Origin: Flavobacterium sp. ACAM 123
GTDB lineage: Bacteria; Bacteroidota; Bacteroidia; Flavobacteriales; Flavobacteriaceae
Assembly: GCF_000264055.1 (NCBI RefSeq)
Contig: NZ_AJXL01000002.1
Coordinates: 17,937 to 81,936 of the forward strand
Direction: 5' to 3'
DNA: 64,000 nt
Below the pieces are notes generated by a model that saw only the letters and a program-made list of their open reading frames with translations, searched no databases and was not told where the DNA came from. Of the stretch, positions 27,714-35,972 are shown in pieces. How positions within the stretch are numbered: position 1 is the first letter of the stretch; each line of letters opens with the position of its first letter. The translations under genes were made by a program, and so were the position numbers.

Positions 27714-28370
27714 TTACATATTAAGGTATTTGTCTAAATAGTCTGAGCGTTCTTTTAAACTATTGATATAATTGTCTTCTGGGTGTTCTGATATTATTTC
27801 ATAATTGTACCTTCTGAAAGATTGAATTATTTCATTAATGGCACCCAAACTAATTTTCATCGTCACTTCAATGCTGTTGACATTAGATTCAGAAATAAAT
27901 AAACCTAAAAGTTTTCCGTTATTGCTTTCCACGATTTGCGTAATCTGACTCATGGAATAATCTAACATTCCTTTTTTTACCTTTATAATTCTTCCTTGTT
28001 CTTTTAAAAAGGGAGTTTGGTGAAAAAAGCTCATAATATCGTCTATTTCATAATAGCCAATATAGCTGTTCTTTTCGTCCAAAACAGGAATCAGGTTCGT
28101 GTGGTTTTTTGCAAAAACTTCTAATACTTCGAGCCAGATTGAATCTGCTCTTGTGAAAAAGCCCGCAAGAGTATATTTATAATCAATCACTTTTTTGTCG
28201 TTATCAAAATTTTCAATGTCCTCAGATGATATACTACCAATGTAGATACCGTCCTCGACAACTGGGAAGTGTGAAAAAGTCAAATCATCAAAAAAGTCTT
28301 TAACAGTCGCAATAGTCTCTTGGCTGTCAATGGCTTTATAATCAGTGGTTATGTAGTTTGTAATTTCCAT
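27714..28370 (-). CDS. CBS domain protein
   Basis: The 218-residue protein contains two CBS motifs: residues about 7-65 (DSQETIATVKDFFDDLTFSHFPVVE) and 70-125 (LEVLEVFAKNHTNLIPVLDE). The remainder (about residues 140-218) is an ACT-like alpha-beta tail. CBS pairs bind adenine nucleotides and regulate partner proteins. The gene precedes nadK as in other Flavobacteria, so an energy- or nucleotide-sensing role is plausible but unproven. Confidence 0.88.
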   Translation of the reverse strand: MEITNYITTDYKAIDSQETIATVKDFFDDLTFSHFPVVEDGIYIGSISSEDIENFDNDKKVIDYKYTLAGFFTRADSIWLEVLEVFAKNHTNLIPVLDEKNSYIGYYEIDDIMSFFHQTPFLKEQGRIIKVKKGMLDYSMSQITQIVESNNGKLLGLFISESNVNSIEVTMKISLGAINEIIQSFRRYNYEIISEHPEDNYINSLKERSDYLDKYLNM

Positions 28371-28438
28371 CTTAAATAAATCCTCAATTTTTATGCAAAA
28401 TAATCAAAAAAAGGCAAAAACGCCTACCTTTTACTTTG

Positions 28439-28446
28439 TATTTTTG
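28439..28446 (+). promoter_or_regulatory. Probable -7 element for pdxJ
   Basis: TATTTTTG matches TAnnTTTG and lies 40 bases before the ATG at 28487. The expected -33 region instead holds a small hairpin (aggc...gcct), so the -33 box is unclear. Confidence 0.45.
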
Positions 28447-28486
28447 TAGCAATTATATAGTTATTTCATAATCAAACCCTATTCCA

Positions 28487-29200
28487 ATGACAAAGTTAAG
28501 TGTAAATATCAACAAAATAGCTACTTTACGTAATGCACGCGGAGGAAATGTACCCGACCTATTAAAAGTGGCCACAGACATTCAAAAATTTGGTGGCCAG
28601 GGAATCACCATACACCCACGACCAGATGAGCGCCACATTCGCTATCAGGATGCCCGTGATCTTAAAGCAATCGTATATACTGAATTCAATATAGAAGGAA
28701 ACCCACAACATAATTTTATCGATTTGGTCTTAGAGTGTAAACCCGAGCAAGTAACCTTAGTCCCCGATGCTATTGGGGCCATAACCTCTTCTGCAGGTTG
28801 GGATACGGTGAAAAATCAATCCTATTTAACAGAAATGATTCAAGAGTTTCAGCGCAACGGTATTCGCACTTCTATCTTTGTAGATCCCCATCTCGATATG
28901 ATAGAAGGGGCCAAGCAAACCGGGACAGACCGCATCGAACTCTATACTGAAGCTTTTGCGCATGAATATGGTTTAGGGAATAAAAGCGGAATTGATCCGT
29001 ATGTAAAAGCGGCGATTTTAGCTAATCAACTGGGACTGGGAATCAATGCAGGACATGATTTAAGCTTGGATAACATCCAGTTTTTTAAAGATAACATTCC
29101 AGATTTGCTTGAAGTTTCCATCGGTCATGCCTTAATCACAGAGTCATTATACCTTGGTTTGGAAAATGTAGTCAATATGTATTTACAAAAATTAAAATAA
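28487..29200 (+). CDS. pdxJ: Pyridoxine 5'-phosphate synthase
   Basis: The 237-residue TIM-barrel enzyme condenses 3-amino-2-oxopropyl phosphate with deoxyxylulose 5-phosphate to form pyridoxine 5'-phosphate. Family motifs include [17 protein letters not shown], the substrate-binding [13 protein letters not shown] and [11 protein letters not shown]. It is divergently oriented to the CBS/nadK pair and followed by a large inverted-repeat element. Confidence 0.96.
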   Translation: MTKLSVNINKIATLRNARGGNVPDLLKVATDIQKFGGQGITIHPRPDERHIRYQDARDLKAIVYTEFNIEGNPQHNFIDLVLECKPEQVTLVPDAIGAITSSAGWDTVKNQSYLTEMIQEFQRNGIRTSIFVDPHLDMIEGAKQTGTDRIELYTEAFAHEYGLGNKSGIDPYVKAAILANQLGLGINAGHDLSLDNIQFFKDNIPDLLEVSIGHALITESLYLGLENVVNMYLQKLK

Positions 29201-29208
29201 GATAATTA

Positions 29209-29329
29209 GGGCGTGACCATGCTTTCACTAGCGTTACAGCATGGTCGGGCTATGCGCTATAATCTTTTATAGTATTCCGCTATCGCTCCATACTATAAAA
29301 GGATTTTCGCTGCTATCCCTCACGCGCTC
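29209..29329. repeat. Large intergenic cruciform element
   Basis: A stretch of about 120 bases folds almost completely. The outer arms are gggcgtga (29209-29216) and tcacgcgc (29320-29327). Inside are a 9-bp hairpin gaccatgct/agcatggtc (29215-29223 and 29238-29246) and a 15-bp stem aatcttttatagtat (29261-29275) against atactataaaaggatt (29290-29305, one bulge). The local G+C content is higher than that of the flanks. It resembles the mobile repetitive palindromes scattered in Flavobacterium genomes; only one copy is in this window. Confidence 0.75.
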
Positions 29330-29344
29330 TTTAAAACATACAAT

Positions 29345-30115
29345 ATGTTATATTCAAAAATAGAAGGTTCAGGAAAACCACTTTTAATTCTTCATGGATT
29401 TCTGGGGATGTCAGACAATTGGAAAACACTTGGAGTCCAGTTTGCAACTGAGGGATTCGAAGTTCATCTGTTAGATCTTCGCAATCACGGACGAAGTTTA
29501 CATTCTGAGGAGTTCAGTTATGAATTAATGGCTCAAGATATATTGGAGTATTGCAAAGGCCATAATCTAACAAATGTCGATATGATAGGACATTCTATGG
29601 GAGGTAAAACGGCGATGCTTTTTGCGACCTTGCATCCAGAAATGGTAGACAAACTGATTATCGCTGATATTGGGCCTAAGTTTTATCCGCAACACCACCA
29701 ATCTATACTGGGAGGGTTGAATGCAGTGGATTTTGCTAAAAAACCAAGCCGATCTGAAGTGGAAGACACACTATCAGAATACATAACAGATTTTGGTACG
29801 AGACAGTTTTTAATGAAAAGTTTGTATTGGCAAGAGCCAGGACAATTGGCTTTCCGTTTTAACCTCGCCGTTTTTAATGAAAAAATGGAGGAGATAGGAG
29901 TGGCGTTGCCGGCAACTTCCGTTTTTGAGAAACCAATGCTTTTTATCCGTGGCGGAGATTCTAATTATGTTTTAGACAGTGATTTTGAAAATATAAGAAC
30001 TTATTTTCCGAAGGCAAGCACAAAAACAATTGCAGATACGGGGCACTGGCTTCATGCCGAAAACCCAGAATTGTTTCATGAACTAGCAATGTCTTTTTTC
30101 AAGGGAATTAAATAA
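29345..30115 (+). CDS. Alpha/beta-fold hydrolase, YbfF-like esterase
   Basis: The 256-residue protein has the oxyanion-hole motif LHGFLG near residue 17, the nucleophile elbow GHSMGG near residue 80, and a late GHWLHAENPE segment that supplies the catalytic His. DLRNHGRS is typical of the YbfF family of acyl-CoA/ester hydrolases. The natural substrate is not known. It is cytoplasmic, with no signal peptide. Confidence 0.9.
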   Translation: MLYSKIEGSGKPLLILHGFLGMSDNWKTLGVQFATEGFEVHLLDLRNHGRSLHSEEFSYELMAQDILEYCKGHNLTNVDMIGHSMGGKTAMLFATLHPEMVDKLIIADIGPKFYPQHHQSILGGLNAVDFAKKPSRSEVEDTLSEYITDFGTRQFLMKSLYWQEPGQLAFRFNLAVFNEKMEEIGVALPATSVFEKPMLFIRGGDSNYVLDSDFENIRTYFPKASTKTIADTGHWLHAENPELFHELAMSFFKGIK

Positions 30116-30159
30116 TTTAAAATAAGTAGCACTTTTAATAAAAATTTAAAATAAAAAAC

Positions 30160-30504
30160 ATGAAATTAATCATCAGAATTCTTATCACATCGGCTTTGGT
30201 TTTGCTAATAGCTAACTTTATGACAGGGGTTCGTGTGGCGGGTTTTACTACTGCTTTAATTGTAGCAATTGTTCTTGGACTACTTAATATTTTTATCAAA
30301 CCCATCTTGGTTATTTTAACCCTGCCAATTACTTTTGTAACTTTAGGGTTGTTTTTATTAGTTATCAATGCCTTGATTATCATATTATGTGATAATATTG
30401 TAGGAGGATTTAGTGTAGATTCATTCTGGACTGCCTTGTTTTTCAGTGTTATATTATCCATATTGCAGTCCATTATGTATAAAATATTAGGAGAGGATAA
30501 GTAA
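30160..30504 (+). CDS. Four-helix membrane protein, phage-holin-like family
   Basis: The 114-residue protein is almost entirely hydrophobic, with four helices; the segment VLGLLNIFIKPILVILTLPI matches the bacterial family often named phage holin family IV. No phage genes are nearby, so lysis activity is not implied and the real role is unknown. Confidence 0.82.
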   Translation: MKLIIRILITSALVLLIANFMTGVRVAGFTTALIVAIVLGLLNIFIKPILVILTLPITFVTLGLFLLVINALIIILCDNIVGGFSVDSFWTALFFSVILSILQSIMYKILGEDK

Positions 30505-30520
30505 GAACAAGAATAAAAAA

Positions 30521-30574
30521 GTAGTAGCAAACCGCCATTTTTAACAAATATTTAGTGACGTGCTACTATTTTTT
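30521..30574 (+). terminator. Probable terminator after the holin-like gene
   Basis: An 8-bp stem (tagtagca with tgctacta) with a long loop is followed by a run of T residues. It separates the housekeeping genes from the copper island. Confidence 0.5.
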
Positions 30575-30577
30575 CAG

Positions 30578-30585
30578 TAATTTTG
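30578..30585 (+). promoter_or_regulatory. Probable -7 element at the head of the copper island
   Basis: TAATTTTG matches TAnnTTTG and lies 19 bases before the ATG of the Cys-rich protein. No clear -33 box is seen, which would be compatible with an activator-dependent promoter. Confidence 0.45.
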
Positions 30586-30604
30586 TAAACTAGATTTAAA
30601 GAAT

Positions 30605-30970
30605 ATGAAAAAAATCCACATTATATTAATCGTTTTGCTTGGCCTCTTTATGATGCCAAATACAACTTTTGCGTGTGGAAATTCAGATGGTGGTTCTTGT
30701 ACCATGGAAATGTCTTCTAAGACTAAGAAGAAAGATTGTTGTGAAAAGGACTCCCGTTCTAAAAGTAACAAACATAAAGGTTGCGATGGAAAATGTGGAA
30801 AGGCTTTATGCAGTACTCCAACTGTAAATACAGCAATTGCTTCTCATGCGCAATTTGAAATTGACAGTGCCAATTTTAATTTTTCATCTGAAAAACAAAA
30901 ATTTTATCAATCGGTATCCTTCACTTCTGCTGGATATACTAATCTTTGGCTTATTCCTAAAATAAGCTAA
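30605..30970 (+). CDS. Cys-rich secreted protein at the head of the copper island
   Basis: The 121-residue protein has a signal peptide (residues 1-23) and seven cysteines between residues 24 and 69 (Cys24, 32, 45, 46, 60, 64, 69) set in a Lys/Ser/Gly-rich region that includes KKKDCCEKDS and KGCDGKCGKALCS. The last 50 residues have no cysteine and are not recognised. A periplasmic metal-binding role is inferred from the cysteines and the neighbours. No family was recognised. Confidence 0.72.
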   Translation: MKKIHIILIVLLGLFMMPNTTFACGNSDGGSCTMEMSSKTKKKDCCEKDSRSKSNKHKGCDGKCGKALCSTPTVNTAIASHAQFEIDSANFNFSSEKQKFYQSVSFTSAGYTNLWLIPKIS

Positions 30971-31120
30971 AACCTATTCTTGACAGCCAATCGTGTGTCA
31001 AATTCGAAGCAAATCTTGCTTCAAAATCATTTTTTTATCGGCTATTATCAACTGTTAACAATGACATTAGGGCTATTGTAGACATTGATTTAGCAACTTC
31101 ACTTTTAAATTATTTATAAA

Positions 31121-31534
31121 ATGAACTCAATTACAAAAGGATTGATGGCAATAACTCTATTGTTATCGGCTGTAGTTTCTACTGCGCAAATTAAAAATTC
31201 TAAAACAGAAACCGTAAAAATATTTGGAAACTGTGGCATGTGCGAATCTAAAATAGAAAAAGCAGGGAATCAAAAAGACATAGCCTCTGTAGACTGGAAT
31301 AAAGACAGTAAAATGGCTACGCTTATTTATGATTCGAAAATAACCAATAAAGATGAAATCCTGAAGCGCATTGCTTTAGTGGGTTATGACAGTGAGCAGT
31401 TCCATGCAGAAGAGGCTGCTTTTAATAAGCTTCCGGGCTGTTGTCAGTATGACAGAGCAGCCGATGTAAAAGAAGAAAAAGAAAATACTGTTCATAGAAG
31501 TCAGGCAGTAGAAGTACAACGCAAGAAAAAGTAA
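31121..31534 (+). CDS. Secreted heavy-metal-associated (HMA) domain protein
   Basis: The 137-residue protein has a signal peptide (residues 1-22) and a single HMA domain with the CxxC motif Cys38/Cys41 in FGNCGMCESKIEKA. A second cysteine pair occurs at the C-terminus in KLPGCCQYDRA, followed by a charged tail. HMA domains bind Cu(I) or other soft metals; here it would act in the periplasm. The DUF3347 gene follows 28 bases later. Confidence 0.88.
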   Translation: MNSITKGLMAITLLLSAVVSTAQIKNSKTETVKIFGNCGMCESKIEKAGNQKDIASVDWNKDSKMATLIYDSKITNKDEILKRIALVGYDSEQFHAEEAAFNKLPGCCQYDRAADVKEEKENTVHRSQAVEVQRKKK

Positions 31535-31562
31535 AATAATAAAACAATAAAAATAAATCAAA

Positions 31563-32270
31563 ATGAAAAATATATCAAAATTAAGTCTCCTTGTTTTAAT
31601 GGTTGCATTTGCATCTTGTAAGGATGGAAAAACAGAAGCTGGTGCTGAAACAACTACTATGGAAACAAGCGATAATCAGACAGAGGGTCAATTATACTCT
31701 TGCCCAATGCATCCTGAAGTTACAGGAAAGGAAGGTGAGGAATGTTCTAAATGCGGTATGAAACTAACTGAGCCAGTAGTGCAAGCGGAAGCTGTTTCTG
31801 GAGAAGTAAAAATAGAAAAAGTTGCAGTAACTCCTTTTTCTGCAATTGTAGATGCTAATGTAAATGATTATTTGAAAATTAAAAATGCACTTGTTAAGGA
31901 TGATTCAAATGGTGCAGCTGCCGCAGCTAAAGTATTATTGGCAACTTTCAATACTGCAAACGCAACTGCAATCGATGCAAAGTTGAAAAAGGAATACGAT
32001 GATATTGTAGATGATGCCAAAGAACATGCCGAACATATTGGAGATAATTCTGGAAAAATAAGTCATCAAAGAGAACATTTTGCTCTTTTGAGTAGAGACA
32101 TGAATGACATGATAAAAATTTTTGGTACCAATAAAAAATTATATCAAGAGTATTGCCCAATGTATGATCAAGGTAAAAGTGGTTATTGGATAAGTGACTC
32201 GAAAGAGATCAAAAACCCATATTACGGCGCTGAAATGTTGAGTTGTGGGAGAGTGGAAAGAGAGTTTTAA
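31563..32270 (+). CDS. DUF3347 lipoprotein with heavy-metal-binding module
   Basis: The 235-residue protein has a lipoprotein signal with Cys19 (AFASCKDG), a short metal-binding module at residues about 45-70 (CPMHPE, then CSKCGMKL) and a C-terminal DUF3347 domain (about residues 90-215) with YLKIKNALVKDD and a cysteine- and His-containing end. In Bacteroidetes the domain accompanies Cus-type efflux systems and is thought to bind metal near the pump. The next gene starts directly after its stop codon. Confidence 0.88.
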   Translation: MKNISKLSLLVLMVAFASCKDGKTEAGAETTTMETSDNQTEGQLYSCPMHPEVTGKEGEECSKCGMKLTEPVVQAEAVSGEVKIEKVAVTPFSAIVDANVNDYLKIKNALVKDDSNGAAAAAKVLLATFNTANATAIDAKLKKEYDDIVDDAKEHAEHIGDNSGKISHQREHFALLSRDMNDMIKIFGTNKKLYQEYCPMYDQGKSGYWISDSKEIKNPYYGAEMLSCGRVEREF

Positions 32271-32741
32271 ATGAGATCTGTCATCAAGAAAACAGCCCTT
32301 TTAGGTATTGCCGTTTTTTTGTTGATGCAACTGTATCAGCCAGCCCGTAATATAGATTACGGGCCAGTCACACCGTTACATTTTTCTAAGACATTTTCAG
32401 CTCCTGCAAAAGTGCAAACTATTTTGCAAAATTCCTGTTTTGATTGCCATAGCCATAGTACTAATTATCCCTGGTACTCCTATGTTCAGCCGGTACGACT
32501 GTTTCTGGACAGTCATATTAGTGAAGGAAAAGAAAATTTGAATTTTAGCGAATACGGCACTTACTCCAAGCGAAAACAACGAAGCAAATTAGATCGAATG
32601 ATCAAACAAATACAATCAGATGAAATGCCTTTGGATTCTTATACGATCATACATAAAAATGCCAGACTCACTAAAGAGAGTAAAGCGGTATTGCTAAATT
32701 GGATGGAAAAAAAGAGCGACAGTATTTCAGCAAATAATTAA
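32271..32741 (+). CDS. Heme-binding domain protein (CxxCH)
   Basis: The 156-residue protein has an N-terminal membrane helix (residues about 7-23) and a single c-type heme motif CFDCH at residues 56-60, followed by SHSTNYPWYSYVQPV. This is the pattern of the short heme-binding domain family of Bacteroidetes. It would face the periplasm. In the copper context it may take part in redox steps, but no partner is proven. It begins at the base after the DUF3347 stop. Confidence 0.87.
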   Translation: MRSVIKKTALLGIAVFLLMQLYQPARNIDYGPVTPLHFSKTFSAPAKVQTILQNSCFDCHSHSTNYPWYSYVQPVRLFLDSHISEGKENLNFSEYGTYSKRKQRSKLDRMIKQIQSDEMPLDSYTIIHKNARLTKESKAVLLNWMEKKSDSISANN

Positions 32742-32746
32742 TCCTA

Positions 32747-34027
32747 ATGGTAGAAAAATTAATATCATTCTCACTAAAAAACCGAGCGATTGTTTTGCTC
32801 GTTTCCGCCTGCTTGTTTGGTTGGGGAATTTATAGTGTGCAAGAAAACCCCATTGATGCGATTCCTGATTTATCAGAAAATCAAGTTATTGTTTTTACGG
32901 AGTGGATGGGTAGAAGTCCACAGGTAATAGAAGATCAGGTAACCTACCCTTTAGTTTCTAATTTACAGGGAGTTCCTAAAGTCAAAAACATCCGAGCTTC
33001 TTCCATGTTTGGGATGAGTTTTATTTACGTCATTTTTGAAGATAATGTAGATCCTTATTGGGCAAGAACTCGAGTGCTGGAACGATTAAATTATGCACAA
33101 CGATTGTTGCCGCAGAACGTAGTTCCCACTTTGGGCCCTGATGGTACAGGAGTAGGGCATATATTTTGGTACCATTTAGAGACGAATGGAATGGATTTAG
33201 GCGAGCAAAGAGCACTGCAAGATTGGTATGTGAAATTTGCTTTACAAACGGTTCCTGGTGTGGCTGAGGTAGCGTCCTTTGGAGGCTTTGAAAAACAATA
33301 TCAATTGGTTTTAGATCCTTTGAAAATGCAGTACTACAATGTTAGTATGATGGAAGTGATGAAAGCCGTAAAGACTAGTAATAATGATGTTGGTGGGCGC
33401 AAATTTGAAATGAGCAACATGGCCTATATTGTTCGAGGGCTTGGCTATATAAAAAACATCAAAGATGTTGAAGAAATTGCCATAAAGAATTATAATTCGG
33501 TTCCCGTAAGAGTTAAAGATATCGGTTCAGTTCAAATGGGCGGAGATTTACGTCTGGGTATTTTTGACGCAAACGGAGAAGGTGAAGTAGTCGGTGGGAT
33601 TGTTGTGATGCGTTACGGTGAAAATGCGGATAAGGTCATAGACGCGGTGAAACTGAAAATGAAAGAAGTCGAAAAAGGATTGCCTGAAGGAGTAACTTTT
33701 AAAACGTCTTATGATAGAAGCGAGCTAATTAAAAAAGCAATTGAATCCGTTAAAGGAACTTTAATCGAAGAAATGATTGCAGTCTCCATAATAATTCTAC
33801 TTTTTCTTTTCCATTGGAGAAGTGCCTTGATTATTTTAATACAGTTGCCAATATCTGTTGCTATAGGGTTTATTTTGCTAGAGGCTTTTGGGATTTCCTC
33901 TAATATTATGTCGCTTACCGGAATTGCCTTAGCGATTGGTGTCGTGGTTGACGATGGAATAGTCATGGTCGAAAATGCCTATAGAACCATCTCTGAGAAA
34001 CAAGAAGAAATGGATAACAATCAATAA
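32747..34027 (+). CDS. cusA: CusA-type copper/silver RND efflux pump, N-terminal part (split gene)
   Basis: The 426 residues correspond to the first membrane helix, the first periplasmic half and helices 2-4 of a heavy-metal RND pump. The N-terminus MVEKLISFSLKNRAIVLL and the helix 4 segment VVDDGIVMVENAYR, which contains the proton-relay acidic residue, are diagnostic. Translation stops at 34025-34027 in the cytoplasmic loop between helices 4 and 5; the rest of the pump continues in the next frame but one base on. The gene is therefore either frameshifted, translated with a +1 shift, or a genuine two-subunit pump. The gap to the heme-binding gene is five bases. Confidence 0.88.
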   Translation: MVEKLISFSLKNRAIVLLVSACLFGWGIYSVQENPIDAIPDLSENQVIVFTEWMGRSPQVIEDQVTYPLVSNLQGVPKVKNIRASSMFGMSFIYVIFEDNVDPYWARTRVLERLNYAQRLLPQNVVPTLGPDGTGVGHIFWYHLETNGMDLGEQRALQDWYVKFALQTVPGVAEVASFGGFEKQYQLVLDPLKMQYYNVSMMEVMKAVKTSNNDVGGRKFEMSNMAYIVRGLGYIKNIKDVEEIAIKNYNSVPVRVKDIGSVQMGGDLRLGIFDANGEGEVVGGIVVMRYGENADKVIDAVKLKMKEVEKGLPEGVTFKTSYDRSELIKKAIESVKGTLIEEMIAVSIIILLFLFHWRSALIILIQLPISVAIGFILLEAFGISSNIMSLTGIALAIGVVVDDGIVMVENAYRTISEKQEEMDNNQ

Positions 34028-34034
34028 TCAACCG

Positions 34035-35972
34035 ATGAAAAAGTTATTTAAAAAGATATTTAAAAAAGAACACGATCCATTATCAGCTGATGAAAGAATG
34101 AAGTTAATTGAATCTTCATCTAAGCTCGTAGGACCTGGAGTTTTTTATTCAACACTTATTGTAATTGCTTCTTTTTTACCCGTTTTTCTACTAACGGGGA
34201 TGGAAGGAAAATTATTTAGTCCCTTAGCGTGGACAAAGTCATTTATACTGATAGTAGATGCCTTTTTAGCCATTACACTGACCCCAGTTCTAATTAGTTA
34301 TTTGCTAAAAGGAAAATTGCGTCCAGAGAATAAGAATCCAATCAATAAAAAAATGGAAAGTTGGTATACGCCAATTCTGATTTTTTGTTTAAAATGGAGA
34401 AAAAGCATTTTATTAGTAAACTGCATTGCTTTACTGATAGGAGGATTGATGTATACGCGTCTCGGTTCAGAGTTTATGCCTCCTTTAGATGAAGGATCTA
34501 TTTTGTTTATGCCTGTCACCTTACCTGATGTTTCTAATTCTGAAGTAAAAAGAATATTGCAGGTTCAGGATAAAATAATAAAATCAATTCCTGAGGTAAC
34601 CCATGTTTTAGGAAAAGCGGGCAGAGCCAATACGGCAACGGACAATAGTCCTATAAGTATGATTGAAACAATCATTTTGCTTAAACCCCATAACGAATGG
34701 AGAGCTGGTAAAACCAAAAGTGATATCATAGATGAAATAAATAATAAACTGCAAATACCGGGTGTTACTAATGGTTTTACGCAGCCTATTATTAATCGAA
34801 TAAACATGCTTTCGACGGGAATTAGAACAGACGTAGGAGTGAAAATTTATGGGGCAAGTTTGGATACTATCGAAGCTTTGGCACAAAAAATTAAAAAGAC
34901 GCTAGAAGGAACTGAAGGAGTGAAAGATTTGTATGCCGAGCCAATAACCGGTGGGAAGTATATCGATATTGAAGCAAAGCGTGAGGCTATTGGTAGATAC
35001 GGCCTCAGCATTGATGATGTGAATAATGTGGTAGAAGCGGCTATTGGCGGAATGACATTGACGACTACTATTGAAGGGAGACAGCGTTTTTCTGTAAATG
35101 CCAGATATGCCCAAGAGTATAGAAATAGTATCGAAGACTTAAAAAAGCTGCAGGTACAAACTATGGAATACGGGCCAATACCCTTAGATGCCGTCGCAGA
35201 TATAAAGATAAGTGATGGACCGCCGATGATAAACAGTGAAAATGCCATGCTGCGTGGGAGTGTTTTGTTTAATGTTAGGGATCGGGATTTAGGAAGTACG
35301 GTAGAGGAAGCGCAGGATAAGCTCAATACCATGATGACTAAACTGCCAAAAGGATATTATGTGGAATGGAGCGGTCAATGGGAGAATCAAATTCGGGCCA
35401 ACAAAACACTATCTCTGATATTGCCGATAGTTGTACTAATTATATTCCTGATTTTGTATTTTACATATAAATCAATGAAGGAAGCATTAATAACGATGAT
35501 AACAGTTCCTTTTGCTTTAATAGGAGGGATTTTTATGGTCTATTTTTATGGGATTAATTTATCTGTTGCCGTTGCAGTCGGGTTCATCGCACTTTTTGGA
35601 ATGGCGATAGAAACAGCGATGATAATGACGATTTACCTGAACGAGGCCATGAATAAGATGGTTGAAAAACATGGCAATAGCAATAAGACAATTACCACGG
35701 ACATCCTCCGACAGTACATTATTGATGGCTCTGCAAAAAGGTTGAGACCAAAATTAATGACGGTTTCGGTTTCTCTATTTGGATTAGTTCCCATTCTTTG
35801 GTCGACAGGGACGGGTGCTGATGTGATGATTCCCATTACGGTTCCGCTTATTGGAGGAACAATCACTTCTGTTATTTATGTATTATTAGTAACTCCTATT
35901 GTTTTTGAAATGACAAAGCAACATGAATTAAGAACAAAAGGCAAAATAGATCTTATCGATGCGACACATTAA
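34035..35972 (+). CDS. cusA: CusA-type copper/silver RND efflux pump, C-terminal part (split gene)
   Basis: The 645 residues hold helices 5-12 and the second periplasmic half of the pump. All three methionines that coordinate Cu(I)/Ag(I) in E. coli CusA (Met573, 623, 672) are present as Met159 (LFMPVTLP), Met209 (PISMIETI) and Met258 (INMLSTGI), at the same 50 and 49 residue spacing, so the substrate is probably monovalent copper or silver. The fragment can start at the ATG at 34035, seven bases after the stop of the N-terminal part; the open frame itself extends upstream to 33975. The first residues, MKKLFKKIFKKEHD, form a basic cytoplasmic loop. It overlaps the TolC gene by 14 bases. Confidence 0.88.
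   Translation: MKKLFKKIFKKEHDPLSADERMKLIESSSKLVGPGVFYSTLIVIASFLPVFLLTGMEGKLFSPLAWTKSFILIVDAFLAITLTPVLISYLLKGKLRPENKNPINKKMESWYTPILIFCLKWRKSILLVNCIALLIGGLMYTRLGSEFMPPLDEGSILFMPVTLPDVSNSEVKRILQVQDKIIKSIPEVTHVLGKAGRANTATDNSPISMIETIILLKPHNEWRAGKTKSDIIDEINNKLQIPGVTNGFTQPIINRINMLSTGIRTDVGVKIYGASLDTIEALAQKIKKTLEGTEGVKDLYAEPITGGKYIDIEAKREAIGRYGLSIDDVNNVVEAAIGGMTLTTTIEGRQRFSVNARYAQEYRNSIEDLKKLQVQTMEYGPIPLDAVADIKISDGPPMINSENAMLRGSVLFNVRDRDLGSTVEEAQDKLNTMMTKLPKGYYVEWSGQWENQIRANKTLSLILPIVVLIIFLILYFTYKSMKEALITMITVPFALIGGIFMVYFYGINLSVAVAVGFIALFGMAIETAMIMTIYLNEAMNKMVEKHGNSNKTITTDILRQYIIDGSAKRLRPKLMTVSVSLFGLVPILWSTGTGADVMIPITVPLIGGTITSVIYVLLVTPIVFEMTKQHELRTKGKIDLIDATH

Noticed and set aside
28405..28430. Minus-strand terminator (aggc-gttttt-gcct with T run) between the CBS and pdxJ genes
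   Set aside because: It lies upstream of the CBS start on that strand and does not follow any gene, so it is not annotated; a leader hairpin cannot be excluded.
30160..30504. Prophage remnant, from the holin-like name
   Set aside because: The family is a general bacterial membrane protein family and no other phage gene is present.
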